Assembly: GCA_030836345.1 (NCBI GenBank)
Contig: JAURQA010000074.1
Span: 1 to 7,411, forward strand
From: Bacteroidota bacterium
Lineage (GTDB): Bacteria; Bacteroidota; Bacteroidia; NS11-12g; UBA955
Direction: 5' to 3'
Length of the DNA: 7,411 nt
The position numbers and the translations under genes are program-made. This document shows positions 1-6,989 of this stretch, piece after piece. Numbering within the stretch: position 1 is the first letter of the stretch; each line of letters opens with the position of its first letter. The notes beneath the pieces were generated by a model. That model was not told the origin of the DNA. It was given only the letters and a program-made list of their open reading frames with translations, and searched no databases.

Positions 1-2557
1 TACTTACCATGGGCTGACGTTTGGCTAAGGCGAGCAAACTGTCCTCTAAAAGGGCACACTTTTCACGGATTTTCATTTGCTGTGTGTTAAGCATGACGAA
101 TCTTGGTCCATATTCCTTCATGGCATTGAGTTCGGTAAAAATAGATTCTTGTTCTTTAGATGCATGAATGAGGTTGTCTAATAACTCGCGTGTGCTTTTA
201 TAGTCTTCTATCATTTGCGCCTCTCTGGCCTTTTGCAAACTTGCTCTGAGCTTATCGCTCATTTCTTTTAGTTTATCAAGTGCATTTTGTTGTTCTTTAC
301 TGGCCTTTTTCTTTTTATCATTATCCAGCTCTTTTTCGGCCTTATCCATGGCTTCTCCCGCTTCATCTCCCTCTTGCTTACCCATGTCTAAATCCATTGG
401 TTTTTCTAAATCTCTATTAAGCTCATTAACCTTTTTCAGTTCTTTTTTTAGTTCGTCTAGCTTTTTCTTTATTTTATTCTGCTCTGTCCTCAGTTCTTCC
501 GTTTGCTTATTTTGCTTAGTGGTGCTTTCCTTTAATTTAATTTGTTCTTTGGTGAGTTTGTCAAGTTGCTGTATTTGATCCTCCAGCATGCGTTCCATTT
601 GAAGCTGTTTGAATTGCTCTCTAAGGGCATCCATGTTTTTTGATAACTCCTGATTTTGCTTCTGCAGTTCCTGCATCTTTTTTTGAATCTGTTCTTTGGA
701 TGCATTCTGTTCCAAGAGTTTTTCAATTTCCTTAAGCAGCTTATCTAATTCTGGATTTTTTAGTTCATTTAAGGCTTTATTTAAGTTTTTTTGTCTCTCT
801 AGCAGCTCATTTTCAGGCTGCATAAAATCCTTGTTTTGTTCTTGAAGTTTTTCGTTATTCTTTTTTATTTTCTCCAGGGATTCATTGAGTTTCTCCTGGT
901 CCTTTAAAAAGTCTTCTAATTTTTGTTGTTGCTGCCAATTAAAGCTTTTGCTTTTGTTTAGTTGGTTATCAAGGCTTTTGCTTTTTTTCTTTAAGGCATT
1001 GGCCTTTTTTATTGCTCCCGCCATGGAGTTTTTGATAAGATTCGCATTCTCTTCTGCATCTTTTCTAACTTCTACTGCTGTCTTTCGCCTGAGAGTTTGG
1101 GCAGGAGTGCGTGTGACCTGGGAACCCCTTATTTCATTGTTATCCCAAGCTTCTAGAAAGAAACTTATTTCTTCACCGGGTAACACTCCTATATCTCCAA
1201 GGTTTACTCCATGAGTAAAGGCAACCTCTTGGGCGGGGGTCACTTTTATAGGAAAGGAAACGGTCCCCAAGTTTTTTTTCCTAATGTCATTGGTTTTAGA
1301 GAAACGATATAAAAAATTAATTCTATTCACTTGATAATCATCGCCAGCATTGCCTAAAAAAAAGTACTGCAACAAGGAGCTGCTATCTTCGATGGTCTCC
1401 ACCTGTATATTGGGTGCGTAATCGGGGATTGCATTTATGCTCAGGCGGGTTGAGTCTCTTCCATAGCCCAACTTATTTCGGAGTCGAACAGAAAAAGACT
1501 TGCTTGCTTTTATATGTTGAGAAAATTGAACCATTCCCTTGGCATCGGGTTTAATGCTCGCGCTGTTTATCATTACGCTTTCTGCATCTTTAGCTGAAAT
1601 ATCCCACACTATACGCGTTCCTTCAGGGATGTTTAATTCTCCAGCGTTCGCTACTTTTTCATTCTTTATACCCGTATATTTTGGGTAATTAAGACGTATA
1701 GAATATTTCAATAAACGGGGCAGATTCTTTATCTGAATGCTGTACTTTTTGGAGGTAAATCCTGCGGCTTCAAATTGCAATACTAAGGGTTTTTTAAGTT
1801 GTCCAATTTCAAAAGAAAAATGTCCGAAAGAATCTTTCATCATTTTTAATTTTTGTCCATTCAGCCTGGCATAAGCCTCATTCGGCATCAATTTACCCTC
1901 AGTCTTTAACTTAAGAAGTGCCTTCTCTCCCGAAAAAAAATGAAGGCTCTTATTCTCAAGAATAAATTTAAAGGGAGCTGGAATAGGGAAATCTTGGTTA
2001 AAGGCTACGATACGTTTGGTTCCATCTGTAATGATGCTGCTTTGGAATATTAATGTACAGCCAATGAGGATAACAGGAATGGCCGCTAAACGAAACCACT
2101 TTTTATTTGACACTCTTATATTTATCGCTTGATGAAAAGGAATAGGCCTAAGCTCTTTTGTTTTCTGTTCTATGCTTGCCATTGCCAAAGAGGAAGATGC
2201 CAATGATGGAAGCGACTGTTCCAATTGCAATAAGTTTAATAATCGATCTTCAATATCTTTAAAATGAGTTCCTATTATTAACGCGGCTTGGTTTTCATCA
2301 ATGCTTTTACGTAAGCGCCATAGTTTAAGCAAAGGTTTAACAATCCATAAGTATGACACAATAATAAGGGCGGCTATAAACCCCCAAAATAGAATAGTTC
2401 TACTGGTTTGTCCAAAGCGAAAAGTATACTCTCCAAAGGATAGTACTAGATATAATCCTAAAAGCATCGCAAGAGACATTAAAACCCCTCGAACGAGAAT
2501 GTTTAGGTTAAATTTTCGTATGAATAAATAGAGTTTATGTCTGATGCTATTTTCCAA
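1..2557 (-). CDS. DUF4175-family membrane-anchored coiled-coil protein (C-terminus cut off by window edge)
   Basis: This frame is open from 2557 to the window edge (852 codons, no stop). The start is a TTG at 2557-2555. An in-frame TGA lies at 2563-2561, and the next ATG is residue 27, inside the first membrane helix, so TTG is the only start that keeps the family-like N-terminus. Three hydrophobic segments are visible at about residues 21-41, 54-73 and 154-171. Basic residues flank them in a way that puts 74-153 in the cytoplasm and 172 onward outside. Residues 172-490 look beta-rich, with LNYPKYTG (289-296), IPEGT (310-314) and AWDNN (470-474), which I recall as family landmarks. From about 495 to the edge the chain is Lys/Glu/Gln/Leu-rich coiled coil, broken by an acidic Gly/Pro/Met stretch at 719-737. 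I recall homologues of about 1,100 residues, so some 250 may be missing. The function is not established; a periplasm-spanning or scaffold role is inference. It lies 119 bp downstream of the methyltransferase gene on the same strand. Confidence 0.85.
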   Translation of the reverse strand, partial: MENSIRHKLYLFIRKFNLNILVRGVLMSLAMLLGLYLVLSFGEYTFRFGQTSRTILFWGFIAALIIVSYLWIVKPLLKLWRLRKSIDENQAALIIGTHFKDIEDRLLNLLQLEQSLPSLASSSLAMASIEQKTKELRPIPFHQAINIRVSNKKWFRLAAIPVILIGCTLIFQSSIITDGTKRIVAFNQDFPIPAPFKFILENKSLHFFSGEKALLKLKTEGKLMPNEAYARLNGQKLKMMKDSFGHFSFEIGQLKKPLVLQFEAAGFTSKKYSIQIKNLPRLLKYSIRLNYPKYTGIKNEKVANAGELNIPEGTRIVWDISAKDAESVMINSASIKPDAKGMVQFSQHIKASKSFSVRLRNKLGYGRDSTRLSINAIPDYAPNIQVETIEDSSSLLQYFFLGNAGDDYQVNRINFLYRFSKTNDIRKKNLGTVSFPIKVTPAQEVAFTHGVNLGDIGVLPGEEISFFLEAWDNNEIRGSQVTRTPAQTLRRKTAVEVRKDAEENANLIKNSMAGAIKKANALKKKSKSLDNQLNKSKSFNWQQQQKLEDFLKDQEKLNESLEKIKKNNEKLQEQNKDFMQPENELLERQKNLNKALNELKNPELDKLLKEIEKLLEQNASKEQIQKKMQELQKQNQELSKNMDALREQFKQLQMERMLEDQIQQLDKLTKEQIKLKESTTKQNKQTEELRTEQNKIKKKLDELKKELKKVNELNRDLEKPMDLDMGKQEGDEAGEAMDKAEKELDNDKKKKASKEQQNALDKLKEMSDKLRASLQKAREAQMIEDYKSTRELLDNLIHASKEQESIFTELNAMKEYGPRFVMLNTQQMKIREKCALLEDSLLALAKRQPMVS

Positions 2558-2676
2558 AGCTCAACTCTTACAAATATAGCTAATATTTGCTCTTTTTTTT
2601 TAGAGAATACACCGTTGTTTTTGACTTTAATTTAGGGATCTTATTAAATAGAAAACCTAAGCTAAACATTAAAATT
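2558..2676 (-). other. Intergenic gap between methyltransferase stop and DUF4175 start
   Basis: This 119-bp, strongly AT-rich spacer has no credible small ORF. It contains a CTCT-A(n)-AGAG stretch whose four-base arms and homopolymer loop are too weak to call a terminator. Apart from the TATATTTG box near the DUF4175 start I see nothing else in it. Both flanking genes point left, so read-through from the methyltransferase gene is possible. Confidence 0.6.
2571..2578 (-). promoter_or_regulatory. Possible Bacteroidota -7 promoter box (TATATTTG) for the DUF4175 gene
   Basis: Read on the minus strand, TATATTTG matches the Bacteroidota consensus TAnnTTTG exactly and ends 13 nt before the TTG start. 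No clear TTG/TTTG -33 element sits about 20 bp upstream; that stretch is a run of A. An AAGAG that could act as a weak ribosome-binding site lies between the box and the start codon. If the box is used, the mRNA leader would be only a few nucleotides long. Confidence 0.35.
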
Positions 2677-3405
2677 CTACTTTATTTTGTTAAAAAAGTC
2701 ATGCATTAATATTCCTCCTGCAACCGAGGCATTTAAACTTTCTGCAGTATTTGCACCTGGTATAAAAACTTTGTTTTTGATATGCTTTTCTATTTCCGCA
2801 GAAATGCCATGACTCTCACTGCCAATGACTATATAAGCAGGTGTTTTTATGTTTATGCCAGAGAGTATCTCTCCATTTAAAAAAGCACCATAGCTATTTT
2901 TCCCATTCAGTATCTGAGCCAAATTACCTCTTTTATAGCTGACACGCGTAAAGCTACCCATAGTCGAACTTAGTGTTTTGTGGTTGAAAAAATCTGCACA
3001 AGATTCATTTCCAATAATTTGAGTAATACCAAACCAGTCTGCAGTGCGAATTAAGGTACCTAAATTTCCTGGATCTGAAACCCCATCCAACAATAATGTG
3101 ATGCGTTCATTATCAAGGATTTCATGCTCCTTTTCGTCTTTCATTTTGGCACTAGCCAGTATGCCTGCAGGAGTCTTAAACTGGCTGATACTGGCGTATT
3201 CCTTGTCGCTTAACAGATGAACATTGGTATGCTCCTCAAACGCGGAATAGTATCTTTTTGTAGTGTAAATATCAAGAACTTCGTAGTCGCTGTGGATTAA
3301 TTCATCTACGCTTTTTCGACCTTCTATAATGAATTGGCTATATTTTTGCCTGAACTTGCTGAGTTGTAAAGATTTTATATGCTTTAGCGAATGAAATGAG
3401 GTCAT
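2677..3405 (-). CDS. SpoU/TrmH-family RNA methyltransferase
   Basis: A predicted S-adenosylmethionine-dependent 2'-O-ribose methyltransferase of the SPOUT (trefoil-knot) class acting on rRNA or tRNA in the cytoplasm; the target nucleotide cannot be read from sequence. With the chosen ATG at 3405-3403 the protein has 242 residues and ends at TAG (2679-2677). The N-terminal 80 residues form a substrate-binding-type domain (FIIEGRKSVDEL at 26-37). The three family motifs follow: DPGNLGTLIR at 111-120 with Asn114 and catalytic-type Arg120; IGSESHGIS at 194-202; and IPGANTAESLNASVAGGIL at 215-233 with the Ser-Leu-Asn core. The frame stays open upstream to an ATG at 3504. I reject that start because it adds 33 atypical residues lying antisense to the TamL signal peptide, while starting at MTSFHSLKHIKSL fits the usual family N-terminus. 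AGGGA lies 4 nt upstream of the chosen ATG. The second motif has Ser198-His199 where homologues often have Gly-x. Confidence 0.92.
   Translation of the reverse strand: MTSFHSLKHIKSLQLSKFRQKYSQFIIEGRKSVDELIHSDYEVLDIYTTKRYYSAFEEHTNVHLLSDKEYASISQFKTPAGILASAKMKDEKEHEILDNERITLLLDGVSDPGNLGTLIRTADWFGITQIIGNESCADFFNHKTLSSTMGSFTRVSYKRGNLAQILNGKNSYGAFLNGEILSGINIKTPAYIVIGSESHGISAEIEKHIKNKVFIPGANTAESLNASVAGGILMHDFFNKIK
3341..3348 (+). promoter_or_regulatory. Possible -7 promoter box (TATTTTTG) for tamL, inside the methyltransferase gene
   Basis: TATTTTTG matches TAnnTTTG and would give a transcript starting roughly 45 nt before the tamL ATG. It lies within the methyltransferase coding sequence on the other strand. 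No good -33 TTG is found at the expected distance; the nearest TTG upstream is only about 4 bp away. The match could be chance in AT-rich DNA. Confidence 0.25.
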
Positions 3406-5789
3406 ACAGTCCCTGCAAATATCACCTTCAATTTGGAAAATTTTGGATTCTTCTTGCAATATTTGTTCTGGGCTCCGCGTGTGGTGTTCGCAAAACAGTG
3501 CCAAAAGGCGAAAAAATACTAACCAAGAATAAGTTTGAGGTAGAATCTGATCGATTGATTGACTATAATATTAGCAATGAAATCCAAAGTCAGGTGCTGT
3601 ATAAGCCCAATCGAAGGGTGTTTTTGGGCAGAGTGCCTTTCTTCTTATGGCTTTATTCCTTTGGAACAAAAAGCAAAGCACCCGAATTAAGTGATAGTAA
3701 AAAATGGAGAAAGTCACTACGAAAACAAGGTGAGCCTCCTGTGCTACTGGATACGAGTAAAATTATTTTAAACGTTTCGAATATTCAAAATTACCTATTT
3801 AACAATGGATATTTTAGAACAAAAGTAGACTATTCGGTAAAAATAAAAGGACATAAAGCAATTGTTAAATATATAGCCAAACCTGAAGAAGCATTTGTTA
3901 TAAGTGATTTTTTTATTCAGAGTAAAGATACGCAAATCCAAAAATTGGTAACAAGGATTTGCGATTCCTTGAGACAAGAGTCCAATATTTTTACTCCAAA
4001 AAAAGGGTATGCCCGAATCTCAGCCTTTACCCAGGCTCGAAAAGAAATTGCAAAAAGGGTAAGAAATAAGGGATATTATGCTTTTGATGATTCTTATATT
4101 AATCTAGAGTTAGATACCGCATACCTCCTTGGAGAATGCAAAGTCTACTTAAATATTGCAAGGCCAGCTATTAATACAAACCATCAACGCTATACTTTCG
4201 CTAGCCCAACTTTAACTATTGATGTGGGCGATTCATACTTAAATAAGAAAAAATGGCCTCAAGAAACTACTTATGCAAATAAGCGATTAGTTCTCAATCA
4301 TTACCCCATTAACCCCAGTACGATAGCCAAACTTATTTATACAGATAGTAACGCATTGTTCAATCAAACAAGTATTGAACAGACCTACCAATCTCTATTG
4401 GAAATGGAACTGTTTAATTATGTGGATGTAAGGGCTACTCCGGACACTCTTACTCATCAAGTGCGGGTAAATATATATTGCCGTGCATTGCATCGTTTAG
4501 GATTTAAATGGGAGCCGCAGGGCTTATACTCTCCTCAAGGGAATTTAGGAGCTACGGTAAATTCAAATCAGCGAAGTTTTGGTATGGCCATGTTACTTGG
4601 TTTCTCCGATCGGAATTTATTTGGAAACGGAGAGAAATTAACCTTAGGCTCCATCACTTCTGCCGAAGCTATATTTAAAAGAGATAATATTAATGATCTG
4701 AGGTATGGTTTGCAGCAAGGATTCAATGCCTCCTTGGTCTTACCTCATTTTAATTTACTGAATAAGTTAACGAGTAGAACTCAATTTCATACAAGAAAAA
4801 CAATTATCTCAGCATCTTATCAATTTGAGGAAAACCCCAGTTTTAAGCGAAGAACTATTCCTGCAGGTATCACTTTTCAATTTCAGAAGCCTGGCCTTTC
4901 CTTGTTATATACACCACTTGAGATTTCGTATTTAAATAGTACTGCGGATCCTGCTTTTTTAGCAAGTTTAAATGCTGTTAATGCTGCATTTGCAACCAAA
5001 GTCTTATTTACCCCATTATTCATTGCTGCTTCAAAGATTGGCTTTGTTCATAGTAATAGCTTGTTTAAGCGTACGGATAATAATTTATATGTGCGAGCGG
5101 CCATCGAAACCAGTGGAAATGCACTTCGGTGGTTAAGTGCCCTCAACGATCCAAATTTCAGTTCAAATAGGACCTATTCAATTTTTGGAGTTCAATTAAG
5201 CCGCTATGTTCGGGGTGAGTTTGAAATGAGATTTAAAAAAGATATTGATGAACTAAATACTGTGGCTTTTAAAGTTAATACGGGCATAGGTATTCCTTTT
5301 GGTAATGGAGAGTCTAATGTTTTGCCCTATGATAAACGCTTTTTTATTGGGGGAAGCAACAGTTTAAGAGGCTGGCGCCCGCGAAGATTGGGTCCAGGTG
5401 ACGAGCCCACATCTAACAACATTATTGATAAAGCTGGAGAATTACTCATAGAGGCAAGTACAGAGTATAGGTTCACTCTTTTAAAGGATTTGTTCTACGG
5501 GGCTATTTTTGCTGACGCAGGAAATATTTGGAATGTGAATCATAAAAATACTCAGGTTGGAACGAAAGGCTTATTTGACCCAGATACCTATTTGCAAGAA
5601 ATGGCTTTTAATACTGGCATTGGAGCTAGGTTTGACTTTGGTTTTTTCTTATTTCGTTTGGATTGGGGTTGGCCCTTGCATGATCCAACGAAGCTAAATG
5701 GAAGCCGTTGGTTACTCGATAATATGCTTTCTGTGGAATATATCGAGAATGAAACGGCCATTACTATTGGAATAGGTTATCCCTTTTAA
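3396..5789 (+). CDS. tamL: TamL-type BamA/TamA-family outer membrane beta-barrel lipoprotein
   Basis: A 797-residue Omp85-superfamily protein predicted to insert or assemble outer membrane proteins. TamL is the Bacteroidota lipoprotein counterpart of TamA and is thought to act with TamB. The N-terminus is a lipoprotein-like signal: basic residues at 8 and 15, a hydrophobic stretch at 16-26, and Cys29 as the likely lipidated residue. The local sequence GSAC is a poor lipobox (Gly at -3) but is usable by Bacteroidota standards. Following VPKGEKIL (35-42), residues of about 40-370 look like POTRA-type repeats. The barrel runs from about 380 to the end, with RGWR (658-661) matching the conserved loop-6 arginine motif and a terminal Phe797 typical of barrel proteins. 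The ATG at 3396 is the only start candidate after the upstream TGA at 3360. There is no obvious Shine-Dalgarno, which is common in this phylum. The start overlaps that of the divergent methyltransferase gene by 10 bp. A histidine kinase gene follows after 36 bp. No TamB gene is in the window. Confidence 0.85.
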   Translation: MRSYSPCKYHLQFGKFWILLAIFVLGSACGVRKTVPKGEKILTKNKFEVESDRLIDYNISNEIQSQVLYKPNRRVFLGRVPFFLWLYSFGTKSKAPELSDSKKWRKSLRKQGEPPVLLDTSKIILNVSNIQNYLFNNGYFRTKVDYSVKIKGHKAIVKYIAKPEEAFVISDFFIQSKDTQIQKLVTRICDSLRQESNIFTPKKGYARISAFTQARKEIAKRVRNKGYYAFDDSYINLELDTAYLLGECKVYLNIARPAINTNHQRYTFASPTLTIDVGDSYLNKKKWPQETTYANKRLVLNHYPINPSTIAKLIYTDSNALFNQTSIEQTYQSLLEMELFNYVDVRATPDTLTHQVRVNIYCRALHRLGFKWEPQGLYSPQGNLGATVNSNQRSFGMAMLLGFSDRNLFGNGEKLTLGSITSAEAIFKRDNINDLRYGLQQGFNASLVLPHFNLLNKLTSRTQFHTRKTIISASYQFEENPSFKRRTIPAGITFQFQKPGLSLLYTPLEISYLNSTADPAFLASLNAVNAAFATKVLFTPLFIAASKIGFVHSNSLFKRTDNNLYVRAAIETSGNALRWLSALNDPNFSSNRTYSIFGVQLSRYVRGEFEMRFKKDIDELNTVAFKVNTGIGIPFGNGESNVLPYDKRFFIGGSNSLRGWRPRRLGPGDEPTSNNIIDKAGELLIEASTEYRFTLLKDLFYGAIFADAGNIWNVNHKNTQVGTKGLFDPDTYLQEMAFNTGIGARFDFGFFLFRLDWGWPLHDPTKLNGSRWLLDNMLSVEYIENETAITIGIGYPF

Positions 5790-5809
5790 TTAAATTACCA
5801 ATTTATTAG

Positions 5810-5817
5810 TACATTTG
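5810..5817 (+). promoter_or_regulatory. Possible -7 promoter box (TACATTTG) upstream of the histidine kinase
   Basis: TACATTTG matches TAnnTTTG exactly and ends 8 nt before the kinase GTG, in the 36-bp gap after tamL. Its last base overlaps GAAAGG (5817-5822), a purine-rich stretch that may serve as ribosome-binding site. No TTG/TTTG is present about 20 bp upstream, so this may be chance and the kinase may be read from the tamL transcript instead. Confidence 0.28.
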
Positions 5818-5825
5818 AAAGGCAC

Positions 5826-6989
5826 GTGAATACCTATGATTTAAAAAAGTATTTAAAGTTTTTGCTCTTATTAATGGCAATCACTATAGGAGCATTAACG
5901 CTTTATTTTAGTAATGCATTAGCCAAAGAAATTGCTTTTGAGGAAAAGAAGAAAATTGAGACATGGGCCAGTGCAATTACTCAATTAACTACGGGTGGTT
6001 TAGAGGATGGAGATCAATTGGATTTAACATTTGCGGCAGGAGTAGTTAAAAGTAATACAACTATTCCGGCATTGGTTGTAAATGAGTCAAATGAAATTTT
6101 GAGTTACATCAACCTCGATTTGGAAAATGTAAAAGATTCTGCAAGTTTTTTGAAGAAAAAACTGATCACATTTAAGGAATTGAACGAACCAATACTCATT
6201 GATTTAACCAATCAAAAAGTGTACTTTGGCGAAAGTAATATTTTACGACGCATACAAAATTATCCCTTTTACGCTCTTGCCCTAGTGGGTCTTTTTGTAA
6301 TTGTTTCCTATTTTGCATTCTCTTTCAGTCGGAGGGCAGAAGAAAATAGGATTTGGGTAGGATTGGCAAAAGAGACGGCCCACCAATTGGGTACACCTAT
6401 ATCTAGCTTAATGGGTTGGATTCAATTTCTTGAACTTGAACTAGGTGAGCTGCCAAATGATGCAGTGAAGGAGATGGAGAAGGATATTGACCGTTTAGAA
6501 GTAATTACTCAACGCTTTTCAAAAATTGGAAGTGAACCAGAATTGGAAATAACAGAGGTAAACGGTCAGATCAATGAAGTACTTAATTACATGGACTTAA
6601 GATTTGGCAGAAATGTAGAGATTATCCGAGATATTGGGGTTCATCCAATTTATGTGCCCCTCAATAAGAATCTTTTCCATTGGGTTATTGAGAACCTGGT
6701 AAAAAATAGCATTGACGCCATGAAAGGTCAGGGTCGCATTATTTGTAAGTCATACCGTAGGAATAACCACTTGGTAATTAATATTGAAGATAATGGATCT
6801 GGAATTCCATCCAACCGATTTAAAACAATATTTAAGCCAGGATTTACGACAAAAAAAAGAGGATGGGGTTTGGGGCTTTCTTTGGCTAGCCGAATAATAA
6901 AACAGTATCATAAGGGTGAAATTTTTGTTCGCGGAAGCGTCCCAAATAAAAAAACAGTCATTTCTATTGTTTTAAAAGTATCCAAGTAA
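5826..6989 (+). CDS. Membrane-bound sensor histidine kinase
   Basis: A 387-residue two-component sensor predicted to autophosphorylate on a histidine and pass phosphate to an unidentified response regulator. The start is a GTG at 5826, 3 nt after GAAAGG. The next in-frame ATG (residue 17) would cut into the first membrane helix. Membrane helices at about 11-31 and 146-167 enclose an extracytoplasmic sensor region of about 110 residues with no recognised domain. There is no obvious HAMP linker. The H-box is ETAHQLGTPISSL with His186, followed by a dimerisation helix to about 235. The ATPase domain has an N-box (NLVKNSIDAM, 290-299), G1 box (EDNGSG, 321-326), an F-box region (FKPGFTT) and G2 box (GWGLGLS, 346-352). 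The position after His186 is Gln rather than the usual Glu/Asp; I recall this as characteristic of a Bacteroidota subfamily with the same HQLGTP motif. The gene probably shares a transcript with tamL, 36 bp upstream. No response regulator is encoded nearby. The signal sensed is unknown. Confidence 0.92.
   Translation: MNTYDLKKYLKFLLLLMAITIGALTLYFSNALAKEIAFEEKKKIETWASAITQLTTGGLEDGDQLDLTFAAGVVKSNTTIPALVVNESNEILSYINLDLENVKDSASFLKKKLITFKELNEPILIDLTNQKVYFGESNILRRIQNYPFYALALVGLFVIVSYFAFSFSRRAEENRIWVGLAKETAHQLGTPISSLMGWIQFLELELGELPNDAVKEMEKDIDRLEVITQRFSKIGSEPELEITEVNGQINEVLNYMDLRFGRNVEIIRDIGVHPIYVPLNKNLFHWVIENLVKNSIDAMKGQGRIICKSYRRNNHLVINIEDNGSGIPSNRFKTIFKPGFTTKKRGWGLGLSLASRIIKQYHKGEIFVRGSVPNKKTVISIVLKVSK

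Noticed and set aside
348..578. Plus-strand 76-codon ORF rich in Ser/Phe/Leu
   Set aside because: It is the antisense shadow of the Lys/Glu/Gln-rich coiled coil in the DUF4175 gene; the composition is what that gene gives when read backwards.
532..726. Minus-strand 64-codon ORF in a second frame
   Set aside because: It lies wholly inside the DUF4175 coding frame, which is continuous here, and has no recognisable features.
885..1214. Plus-strand 109-codon ORF with hydrophobic N-terminal part
   Set aside because: Antisense shadow of the DUF4175 coiled coil and preceding domain; the apparent membrane helix comes from reversed Lys/Glu codons.
2301..2531. Plus-strand 76-codon ORF
   Set aside because: Antisense to the N-terminal membrane region of the DUF4175 gene, with no family-like sequence.
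2590..2605. CTCT / AGAG arms around a T-run, possible terminator for the methyltransferase gene
   Set aside because: Only four paired bases with a homopolymer loop; too weak to form a stable hairpin, and the T-run is in the loop rather than after the stem.
3795..3977. Minus-strand 60-codon ORF
   Set aside because: Lies inside tamL on the opposite strand and has no recognisable motif or regulatory context.
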